Below, in pieces: positions 43,208 through 50,049 of a stretch of 64,000 bases of DNA (positions are counted from its first letter, which is position 1; every line of letters begins with the position of its first letter). The stretch comes from an uncultured Prevotella sp. (lineage in GTDB: Bacteria; Bacteroidota; Bacteroidia; Bacteroidales; Bacteroidaceae). Below the pieces are notes generated by a model, which was not told the DNA's origin, did not search any database, and saw only the letters and a list, made by a program, of their open reading frames with translations. The stretch lies in NCBI GenBank assembly GCA_937889855.1, contig CALBYK010000206.1:1-64000 (forward strand), in the 5' to 3' direction. The translations under genes and the position numbers were made by a program.

Positions 43208-44341
43208 ATGAACTTATTCGACGTTTACCCATTATTCGACATAAACATAACCCAAGGCAAGGGTTGCCACGTGTGGGACGACCACGGCACAGAATACCTT
43301 GACCTTTACGGTGGTCATGCCGTTATCTCCATCGGGCATTGCCATCCTCACTACACAGAGATGCTCACCGCCCAGCTCAACAAACTCGGTTTTTACAGCA
43401 ACTCTGTGAAAAACACACTCCAGCAGCAGCTTGCACAGCGTTTGGGCAAGGCGTGCGGCTACGACGACTACCAGCTCTTTCTCATCAACTCGGGCGCCGA
43501 GGCGAATGAGAACGCTCTGAAGCTTGCCTCGTTCCACACCGGACGCACGCGTGTGCTCTCTGCCGAGAAGGCTTTCCACGGGCGCACCTCACTCGCTGTA
43601 GAGGCTACGAACAACCCCAAGATTATCGCGCCAATCAACGCCAACAACCACGTGACGTTCCTTCCGCTCAACGACCTCGCTGCATGGGAACGTGAGCTTG
43701 CCAAAGGCGATGTGGCAGCTTGCATAATCGAGTGCATACAGGGCGTGGGAGGCATACGTCTCGCAACTGAGGAGTTTGCCAAGGGCCTGCAGGCAGCGTG
43801 CAAGAAATACGGCACGGTGCTAATCTGTGATGAGATACAGTGTGGCTATGGTCGCAGCGGAAAGTTCTTCGCCCACCAGTGGCTCGGCATCCGCCCCGAC
43901 ATCATCACCTGCGCCAAGGGCATAGGCAACGGTTTCCCGATGGGTGCGGTGCTCATCTCGCCGGAGTTCAAGCCGGTCTATGGTATGCTCGGCACGACGT
44001 TTGGCGGCAACCATCTCGCCTGCACGGCAGCTCTCGCTGTACTTGACGTGATGGAACAGGAACATCTCGTTGAGAATGCGCATGAGGTGGGCGAGTATCT
44101 GCTCGCAAAACTGAAGGAGATGCAGAAGGAGAACAGCCACATCGTTGACGTGCGCGGCCGAGGTATGATGATCGGAATAGAGCTTGACATCCCGCACAAG
44201 GACGTGCGTTCGCGCCTTATCCACGACGAGCACTGTTTCACGGGATGCGCGTCGACAAACATCCTGCGTCTGCTTCCGCCGTTGTGCCTCACTAAAGAGG
44301 ATGCCAACGCGTTCATCGAGAAATTCAGACGAAGCCTTTAG
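43208..44341 (+). CDS. argD: N-acylornithine aminotransferase
   Basis: 377 residues from the ATG at 43208 (MNLFDVYPLFDINITQGKG). It is a fold-type I, class III aminotransferase: NSGAEANENALKLA binds the phosphate, EIQCGYGRSGKFFAHQ holds the Asp/Glu pair region, and TCAKGIGNGFPMGAV carries the PLP lysine. It converts the N-acylglutamate semialdehyde to N-acylornithine. Follows argC after 94 bases. Confidence 0.94.
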   Translation: MNLFDVYPLFDINITQGKGCHVWDDHGTEYLDLYGGHAVISIGHCHPHYTEMLTAQLNKLGFYSNSVKNTLQQQLAQRLGKACGYDDYQLFLINSGAEANENALKLASFHTGRTRVLSAEKAFHGRTSLAVEATNNPKIIAPINANNHVTFLPLNDLAAWERELAKGDVAACIIECIQGVGGIRLATEEFAKGLQAACKKYGTVLICDEIQCGYGRSGKFFAHQWLGIRPDIITCAKGIGNGFPMGAVLISPEFKPVYGMLGTTFGGNHLACTAALAVLDVMEQEHLVENAHEVGEYLLAKLKEMQKENSHIVDVRGRGMMIGIELDIPHKDVRSRLIHDEHCFTGCASTNILRLLPPLCLTKEDANAFIEKFRRSL

Positions 44342-44343
44342 GG

Positions 44344-44367
44344 GGTGTTGAGTTTCCGCCCAACACC
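44344..44367. repeat. hairpin just after argD
   Basis: GGTGTTG (44344-44350), 10-base loop, CAACACC (44361-44367). The longer loop sets it apart, but the TGTTGAG start recalls the hairpin at 45303. Confidence 0.55.
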
Positions 44368-44384
44368 TTCAACCTGCTAAGATA

Positions 44385-44410
44385 ACGTGTCGAGCAGAAG
44401 CTCGACACGT
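44385..44410. repeat. tetraloop hairpin, first copy before proC
   Basis: 11-bp perfect stem ACGTGTCGAGC (44385-44395), loop AGAA, GCTCGACACGT (44400-44410). Confidence 0.82.
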
Positions 44411-44435
44411 CTCAGAGTGAATAATTTAATAAAAT

Positions 44436-44457
44436 GTGTCGAGCAGAAGCTCGACAC
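44436..44457. repeat. tetraloop hairpin, second copy before proC
   Basis: GTGTCGAGC (44436-44444), loop AGAA, GCTCGACAC (44449-44457), then CTCCAA. The proC start codon is 12 bases downstream, so folding could affect its translation. Confidence 0.82.
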
Positions 44458-44468
44458 CTCCAATGCCA

Positions 44469-45254
44469 ATGAAAATATCTATAATAGGAGTCGGCGCGAT
44501 GGGCGGCGCCATGCTCGACGGATTTCTTCGTTCGGGCAAATTCGCCCCAACAGACATTTCAATATCAAATCCGCACACCAGCCGTCTTGCAGAATACAAA
44601 GAACAAGGGGTGCAGGTATCAACCGACAACCGCGTGGCCGCCGCATGGGGCGACGTGGTGTTTGTCGCTGTAAAGCCATGGATTGTCGAGAGTGTCATGG
44701 AAGAGATAAGCGATATTCTTGACACAGAGCGCCAGACTATTGTAGTTGTTGCCGCCAGATTGAAGACGGAGCAATTGAGGTCGTGGGTGGAGTACGAAGG
44801 GAAATGTCCGTCCACATTTTTTGCCTTGCCTAACACCGCCATTGCCGTCGGAGCCTCCATGACATTCATTACAAGGGTTTGTGGCTCAGACGATTCAGAG
44901 GCAAAGGTAAAGCAGTTGTTTGATACTGTAGGCGAGACGCTCACGGTGGAGGCCAGGTTGTTTGGGGCTGGGATGGCTCTCGCTTCATGCGGCATTGCCT
45001 ACGCCATGCGTTATGTACGCGCCGCCACCGAAGGAGGGGTTGAGCTCGGATTCAAGGCGGATGCAGCCAAGGACATTGTGCTGCAGACAATAAAGGGAGC
45101 GGCACTGCTTCTGCAAAATAGCGGCACGAACCCCGAAGCCGAGATTGACAAGGTGACAACCCCAGGAGGATTCACCATACGTGGGCTAAACGCCATGGAG
45201 CGGGAGGGATTCACAAATGCCGTGATTGAGGGATTGCGAAAAAGTATAAATTGA
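44469..45254 (+). CDS. proC: pyrroline-5-carboxylate reductase
   Basis: 261 residues from the ATG at 44469; a GTG frame start at 44436 would begin inside the hairpin, and ATG 44463 is a minor alternative. The Rossmann motif IIGVGAMGGAMLDGFL opens the protein. The C-terminal domain has the conserved TPGGFTIRGLNAMEREGF. It makes proline from pyrroline-5-carboxylate with NAD(P)H. It is the first of three consecutive proline genes placed inside the arginine cluster. Confidence 0.94.
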   Translation: MKISIIGVGAMGGAMLDGFLRSGKFAPTDISISNPHTSRLAEYKEQGVQVSTDNRVAAAWGDVVFVAVKPWIVESVMEEISDILDTERQTIVVVAARLKTEQLRSWVEYEGKCPSTFFALPNTAIAVGASMTFITRVCGSDDSEAKVKQLFDTVGETLTVEARLFGAGMALASCGIAYAMRYVRAATEGGVELGFKADAAKDIVLQTIKGAALLLQNSGTNPEAEIDKVTTPGGFTIRGLNAMEREGFTNAVIEGLRKSIN

Positions 45255-45285
45255 ATGCGTGCCGAGCGACTTGCCCGACACGCAT
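45255..45285. repeat. degenerate hairpin after proC
   Basis: ATGCGTG (45255-45261) pairs with CACGCAT (45279-45285); inside, CCGAGC faces GCCCGA with two mismatches. It reads as a decayed member of the TGTCGRGC hairpin family and starts right after the stop codon. Confidence 0.6.
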
Positions 45286-45302
45286 GGCTATAATACAATA
45301 TA

Positions 45303-45328
45303 ATGTGTTGAGCGCCTGCTCAACACAT
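45303..45328. repeat. tetraloop hairpin before proB
   Basis: 11-bp perfect stem ATGTGTTGAGC (45303-45313), loop GCCT, GCTCAACACAT (45318-45328), then CCAA. Relative to the other copies the C-G pair in GTCGAG is replaced by T-A on both sides, a compensatory change. Confidence 0.82.
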
Positions 45329-45344
45329 CCAAAACAACAACCAT

Positions 45345-46103
45345 ATGCTTACAGTTGTAAAAGTAGGTTCCAACATCCTGACACGTCCCGACGGACATGT
45401 CAACGTCAGCCGATTGTCGTCGCTTGTCGACCAGCTTGCCACACTTCACCGCGACGGTCACCGACTGATACTCGTGTCGTCTGGTGCCGTGGCGTGCGGA
45501 CGCGGCGAAATGCAGGCTGTCCATCCGCTCGACAGCGTGGAGCAGCGACAACTCTATTCTGCCATGGGACAGGTGAAGCTCATAAATCTATACTATTCGC
45601 TCTTCCGCGAATATGGCATACACATAGGGCAGGTGCTCACAATGAAGGAGAACTTCCAGTCGGAGAGGCAGTTTCAAAACCAGAAGTCGTGCATCAGCGT
45701 TATGCTCGAGAACGGCATCATTCCTATCGTCAACGAGAATGACACCGTGTCGGTAACGGAGTTGATGTTCACCGACAACGATGAATTGTCGGGCTTGATG
45801 GCACGCATGATGAGCGCCGACAACCTGATATTGCTAAGCAATGTCGACGGACTTCTCGGAACGCCCAAAGCAGATGGCACACGCCCTACTGTACGCCGCG
45901 TGTACTCACAAGAAGACGTGGCACGCTATGTCACAGAGAGCAAAAGTTCGTTCGGGAGGGGCGGCATGACAAGCAAGTGCAACACCGCCCTTGAGGTGGC
46001 ACACTCCGGTATACATGTCTTTATTGCCAACGGCACACGCGAGAACATCCTCCAACGGGTACTTGCCGGCGACGAGATGGTTCCGTTCACGGAGTTTGCC
46101 TAA
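45345..46103 (+). CDS. proB: glutamate 5-kinase without PUA domain
   Basis: 252 residues: amino acid kinase domain only. Motifs KVGSNILTRPDG (6-17), SSGAVACGR, NENDTVSVTE and SNVDGLLGTPK are present, along with GRGGMTSKCNTA. The C-terminal PUA domain of the E. coli enzyme (367 residues) is missing. PUA-less forms exist in several phyla and are functional. It phosphorylates glutamate in the first committed step to proline; proA follows. Confidence 0.94.
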   Translation: MLTVVKVGSNILTRPDGHVNVSRLSSLVDQLATLHRDGHRLILVSSGAVACGRGEMQAVHPLDSVEQRQLYSAMGQVKLINLYYSLFREYGIHIGQVLTMKENFQSERQFQNQKSCISVMLENGIIPIVNENDTVSVTELMFTDNDELSGLMARMMSADNLILLSNVDGLLGTPKADGTRPTVRRVYSQEDVARYVTESKSSFGRGGMTSKCNTALEVAHSGIHVFIANGTRENILQRVLAGDEMVPFTEFA

Positions 46104-46117
46104 GATATCATACAAGT

Positions 46118-46135
46118 GTCGGGCATGCGCCCGAC
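46118..46135. repeat. tetraloop hairpin before proA
   Basis: GTCGGGC (46118-46124), loop ATGC, GCCCGAC (46129-46135), followed by TTCCA. The A-T pair of other copies is G-C here, another compensatory change. Confidence 0.75.
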
Positions 46136-46158
46136 TTCCACCTTAATTAGATTTGCAC

Positions 46159-47412
46159 ATGAATGAAATATTCCAATCGGTGCGCCAGGCTTCTTACACC
46201 CTTTCGCATCTCAAAGAGTCCGACCGCACATCGTTGCTCATTTCTCTCGCTGACGCCATCGAGTCGCACATGCCACAAATACTTGCTGCCAACGCTGCCG
46301 ACCTTGAACGGATGTCAAAGGACAATCCACTATACGACCGGCTCCAGCTTGACGAGAAGCGCCTGCTCGACATCGCCGCTGCCCTGCGCGATGTGGCACA
46401 ATTGCCAAATCCGCTTGGCGAGGTGTTCAGCGCCAAGACACTCCACAATGGGCTGCGGCTGCGCAAGCAACGAGTAGCCTATGGAGTGGTTGGAGTGGTG
46501 TACGAGGCCCGTCCTAACGTCACATTCGACGTGTTCGCCCTGTGCTTCAAGACAGGCAACGCGTGCATACTTAAAGGCGGAAAGGATGCCGACTCGTCCA
46601 ACCGAGCCATCGTGGAACTGATTAAAGGCGTTCTACATGAGCATGGTGTCAATGAGAACGTCATTTGCCTGATGCCTGCCACACACGAGGCCACACAACA
46701 GATGCTCACGGCCGTAGGATACATCGACCTGTGCATACCGCGCGGCGGCAGACGTCTCATCGACTTTGTACGCAAGACAGCACGCATACCGGTGATTGAG
46801 ACGGGAGCCGGCGTGGTGCACACCTACTTCGACGAGTTCGGCAGCACCGCAATGGGAGCAAGGATTATTGACAACGGCAAGACACGCCGCGTGAGCGTGT
46901 GCAACGCTCTCGACTGCCTGATAATACACAAGGAACGCATTGGCGCACTGCCACAACTGCTTGCGCCACTTGCCCAAAAGCACGTGCACATATATGCAGA
47001 CACACCTGCCTACCGCATACTGGATGCCAACGGCTATACGGCGGAGTTGACAGAGGTGACCCGCGACATGGAGGACGAGGTGTATGGCACAGAGTTCATG
47101 TCGCTCACAATGGCAGTGCGCACCGTAGACAGCCTTGACGGGGCACTTCGGCACATACGCCGGTACGGCTCCGGGCACAGCGAGGCAATCATAACCGACT
47201 CTGAACATAACGCACGGCTGTTCCAGCAGCAAGTGGACGCGGCATGTGTATACTGGAATGCCCCGACAAGCTTCACGGACGGCGGCGAATTTGGGCTGGG
47301 AGCTGAGATAGGTATAAGCACACAGAAACTCGGGCCACGTGGTCCGATGGGACTTGAGGCACTTACTACATACAAATGGCTCATCGACGGTGACGGACAA
47401 ACAAGACAATAA
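46159..47412 (+). CDS. proA: glutamate-5-semialdehyde dehydrogenase
   Basis: 417 residues from the ATG at 46159. Aldehyde dehydrogenase superfamily: YEARPNVTFDVFALCFKTGN and CILKGGKDADSSN bind NADPH, RRVSVCNALDCLIIH contains the catalytic cysteine, and GAEIGISTQKLGPRGPMGLE is the family signature. It reduces glutamyl-5-phosphate to the semialdehyde, which cyclises and is used by ProC. The argF' gene follows after only 12 bases. Confidence 0.95.
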   Translation: MNEIFQSVRQASYTLSHLKESDRTSLLISLADAIESHMPQILAANAADLERMSKDNPLYDRLQLDEKRLLDIAAALRDVAQLPNPLGEVFSAKTLHNGLRLRKQRVAYGVVGVVYEARPNVTFDVFALCFKTGNACILKGGKDADSSNRAIVELIKGVLHEHGVNENVICLMPATHEATQQMLTAVGYIDLCIPRGGRRLIDFVRKTARIPVIETGAGVVHTYFDEFGSTAMGARIIDNGKTRRVSVCNALDCLIIHKERIGALPQLLAPLAQKHVHIYADTPAYRILDANGYTAELTEVTRDMEDEVYGTEFMSLTMAVRTVDSLDGALRHIRRYGSGHSEAIITDSEHNARLFQQQVDAACVYWNAPTSFTDGGEFGLGAEIGISTQKLGPRGPMGLEALTTYKWLIDGDGQTRQ

Positions 47413-47424
47413 AACAACATAGAT

Positions 47425-48387
47425 ATGAAAACATTCTTCCATGCACAGGACCTTGGCGATCTCAACGCAGCTCTCGCCGAAGCAAAAGAGGTGAAGCGCG
47501 ACCGCTTCCAGTTTCAACATCTCGGCAAGAACAAGACCTTGCTGATGATTTTCTTCAACAACTCGCTCCGCACACGCCTTTCAACACAAAAGGCTGCCAT
47601 GAATCTCGGCATGAACGTCATTGTGCTCGACGTGAACGCCGGGGCGTGGAAACTCGAGACTGAGCGCGGTGTTATCATGGACGGCGACAAATCGGAGCAC
47701 CTTCTTGAGGCCATACCGGTGATGGGAAGCTATTGTGACCTCATCGGCATACGCTCTTTCGCGGGACTCACAGACCGTGAGTATGACTATGCCGAAACCA
47801 TTGTCTCGCAGTTCGTGAAATACAGCGGACGGCCCGTCTTCGCCATGGAAACTGCCACAGTGCACCCTCTCCAGGCATTTGCCGACCTCATAACCATCAA
47901 TGAGCACAAATCCAAGCCACGTCCTAAAGTGGTGCTTTCATGGGCTCCCCACTGCCGCGCCTTGCCACAGGCTGTGCCCAACTCGTTTGCAGAATGGATG
48001 AACGCGGCTGATGTCGACTTCGTCGTGACACATCCACACGGCTACGAACTCGACCCTAAATTCGTGGGCAACGCTCACGTGGAATACGACCAAATGAAGG
48101 CTCTTGAAGGTGCCGACTTCGTGTATGCCAAGAACTGGAGTTGTCCGGGTGTAACAAATCCAGCCGACTATGGAAAAATCATCTCCAAGGACATGTCATG
48201 GACCATTGACGACGCGCACATGGCAGTGACCGACAACGGCAAGTTCATGCATTGCCTGCCTGTAAGACGCGGACTGATAGTGACCGACAGCGTGATAGAG
48301 TCGGACAACTCGCTCGTCATCCCCGAGGCCGCCAACCGCGAGATCTCAGCCGAGGTTGTCATCAAGCGTATGCTCGAATCGCTATAA
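47425..48387 (+). CDS. argF': N-succinylornithine carbamoyltransferase (ArgF')
   Basis: 320 residues. Carbamoyl phosphate loop FFNNSLRTRLS (43-53; variant of STRTR), HPLQ in TVHPLQAFADL, and HCLPVRRG near the C-terminus. It belongs to the ArgF' group of Bacteroides and Xanthomonas, not ordinary ornithine carbamoyltransferases. The specificity position, Glu92 in X. campestris acetylornithine enzyme and Pro90 in the B. fragilis succinylornithine enzyme, is Ser90 here (DGDKSEH). Published substitutions of that Glu by Ser gave succinyl specificity, as I recall, so N-succinylornithine is the likely substrate. Last gene of the cluster. Confidence 0.9.
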   Translation: MKTFFHAQDLGDLNAALAEAKEVKRDRFQFQHLGKNKTLLMIFFNNSLRTRLSTQKAAMNLGMNVIVLDVNAGAWKLETERGVIMDGDKSEHLLEAIPVMGSYCDLIGIRSFAGLTDREYDYAETIVSQFVKYSGRPVFAMETATVHPLQAFADLITINEHKSKPRPKVVLSWAPHCRALPQAVPNSFAEWMNAADVDFVVTHPHGYELDPKFVGNAHVEYDQMKALEGADFVYAKNWSCPGVTNPADYGKIISKDMSWTIDDAHMAVTDNGKFMHCLPVRRGLIVTDSVIESDNSLVIPEAANREISAEVVIKRMLESL

Positions 48388-48601
48388 GAGAACGATGCAC
48401 CCACAATATAAAAGTGGTAATGAGGAGGGTGTGTCAAAATGAAATTTATCAGAAGTTAACAAGAAGTTAATCCGCCTATGGCGGATGGAAGTTCTTGCAA
48501 AGCGAGTTAACTTTTACTCATAACTCCTTACTTCCTTTTGACACACACCTTTTTTATAATACACTAAAGCTTCTGATTGAATTGGCTGAACCCGAAAATT
48601 G
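48388..48601. terminator. terminator region after argF' and flanking non-coding DNA
   Basis: TGTGTCAAAA (48430-48439) pairs with TTTTGACACA (48536-48545), followed by CACC and a T run: a long-loop terminator-like structure. Inside the loop ATCCGCC/GGCGGAT (around 48470-48486) forms a small hairpin and AGTTAAC-like segments repeat. The left flank TGAGGAGGGTGTGTCAAAA (48421-48439) nearly repeats 39171-39189. No gene is seen. Confidence 0.65.
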
Positions 48602-48726
48602 AGTTCAATAATTACCTGTATTTTGTAACAGTGCTACCGACGTTTTGTAGTGATGCTACCAGACTTTGGTAATGTTGCTACCAATAATTGGTATTACTGT
48701 TCTTTGATACCGTGGTAAATGGCAAT
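48602..48726. repeat. array B: 22-bp-period palindromic repeats after rsmD
   Basis: Units start at 48602, 48624, 48646, 48668 and 48690, exactly 22 bases apart, with a degenerate one near 48714. Cores include TGTAACAGTGCTACC, TGTAGTGATGCTACC, GGTAATGTTGCTACC and GGTATTACTGTTCTT. Core and period are the same as in array A at 11524-11634. The array ends about ten bases from the rsmD stop codon. Confidence 0.8.
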
Positions 48727-48735
48727 AACTTCACA

Positions 48736-49284
48736 TCACTCTTCATCTTGTTCTTGACGGAACAACGAAAAGTTAACACTTCCATAGGCACGGTGCTCTA
48801 TGAATCCCGGAACACCCGTGAAATCATTATGCTTGCCATGCTCAAAAACAAGCAAGCCTCCAGGCGCAAGCATGCCCTTATCAAGGATGAGCCTTGGGAT
48901 TGTAGGCAGCGCGGGGAGGGCATACGGAGGATCGGCGAAGATGAGGTCAAACTGCTGCTTGCATGTCTTTATGAACCTGAACACATCGCCACGGATAAGG
49001 ATATTGTCCTCGGCAGAGATCTTTTTCATGCACTCACGTATGAAGGCAGCATGGTCACGGTCCATCTCCACGCTGACCACCGGCTTGCACCCTCTCGACA
49101 GCAACTCAAGCGAAATGCTGCCTGTCCCGGCAAAAAGGTCAAGCGCGTGAGCTCCTTCCATGTCCATGTATCCATTTATCACATTAAAGATGTTCTCCTT
49201 TGCAAAGTCGGTCGTCGGACGCGCCTTGAACGTGCGCGGCACGTCGAAATGACGGCCCTTGTATATTCCTGTTATTACTCTCAT
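48736..49284 (-). CDS. rsmD: 16S rRNA (guanine(966)-N2)-methyltransferase
   Basis: 182 residues. SAM-binding motif ALDLFAGTGSISLE (47-60), catalytic DPPY at 118-121, and the N-terminal MRVITGIYKGRHFDVP are typical of RsmD. It methylates G966 of 16S rRNA in the small subunit. It starts 4 bases after the DUF3822 gene ends and is the last gene of a four-gene line that begins with glycosyltransferases. Confidence 0.95.
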   Translation of the reverse strand: MRVITGIYKGRHFDVPRTFKARPTTDFAKENIFNVINGYMDMEGAHALDLFAGTGSISLELLSRGCKPVVSVEMDRDHAAFIRECMKKISAEDNILIRGDVFRFIKTCKQQFDLIFADPPYALPALPTIPRLILDKGMLAPGGLLVFEHGKHNDFTGVPGFIEHRAYGSVNFSLFRQEQDEE

Positions 49285-49288
49285 CGTA

Positions 49289-50035
49289 TTATATCGTTAT
49301 GTTCTTTATGTTCTTTACAAATCTGTGAAGTTCCTTCACGAGCGCGTCGCGTCCCGTAACAGAGCCTGCCAGACAGAGTATGTCGGATGGCTTCATTCCC
49401 AATGTCTGCCAAACATTCATTATATAATAGACGGCATCGGGCATGAGCGACACATTGAACGAGCAGCAGAAGCGCACGCGTCCTTTACGGAATGCGCACA
49501 CATCTATGCGCTTGTCGTGAAAATAGCAGAACAGTTTCTCCTGAAACCCTCCGTATGAGTGGCGCAGAAACTCCACAAGTATGGGAGCCAAGAGCGGCAT
49601 GAACTGCACCGTGTGGAATGTCTCCGTAAGCACGAACTTCAAATCCTTGCCTACAGCATAGGCTGCCACGACGTTGAGCTGGGGAATTGGGGTGCCCTCA
49701 ATGTCGTCATCTACACACTTGGTGTTGGCATAGTGGTAAAGACGTGGCATTGTAGCCTCGTCAAACTCTTCTGACGGTATCAGCTGAAGTGGCGTGTCCA
49801 CAAACACAGTGGCTGTGTCGAACACTGGGTGATACTGTGATGCGGCTACCGTTGCATTGGCCGTTGGCGCGTGTGCGTTCAGCATCCGGCAATCGGCAAG
49901 TGCCTGGCGCAAGTTGGCTGCCACGGCAATGCCTGCCTTCATGTTGTACTGTTCAAAGTCGGTCTGTCCCTCAATCACCGGATTGGGTGCCGTGAACGTT
50001 ATTGTCGTGCGTGTTATGCGTATGGTTATCTTCAT
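49289..50035 (-). CDS. DUF3822 family protein
   Basis: 248 residues. I recognise it as the Bacteroidota DUF3822 family, a divergent actin/ASKHA-like fold with unknown function that commonly precedes rsmD. No signal peptide or membrane segment. The central GFQEKLFCYFHDKRIDVCAFRKGRVRF and the closing LCLAGSVTGRDALVKELHRFVKNI are the most conserved-looking parts. It is almost contiguous with rsmD (4 bases) and 14 bases downstream of the fused glycosyltransferase gene. Confidence 0.85.
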   Translation of the reverse strand: MKITIRITRTTITFTAPNPVIEGQTDFEQYNMKAGIAVAANLRQALADCRMLNAHAPTANATVAASQYHPVFDTATVFVDTPLQLIPSEEFDEATMPRLYHYANTKCVDDDIEGTPIPQLNVVAAYAVGKDLKFVLTETFHTVQFMPLLAPILVEFLRHSYGGFQEKLFCYFHDKRIDVCAFRKGRVRFCCSFNVSLMPDAVYYIMNVWQTLGMKPSDILCLAGSVTGRDALVKELHRFVKNIKNITI

Positions 50036-50049
50036 AGTAGATGATTTGT

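Noticed and set aside
41819..46135. Rho-independent terminators in the arginine/proline junctions
   Set aside because: Stems are good but none has a downstream T run, and genes continue on the same strand with short gaps.
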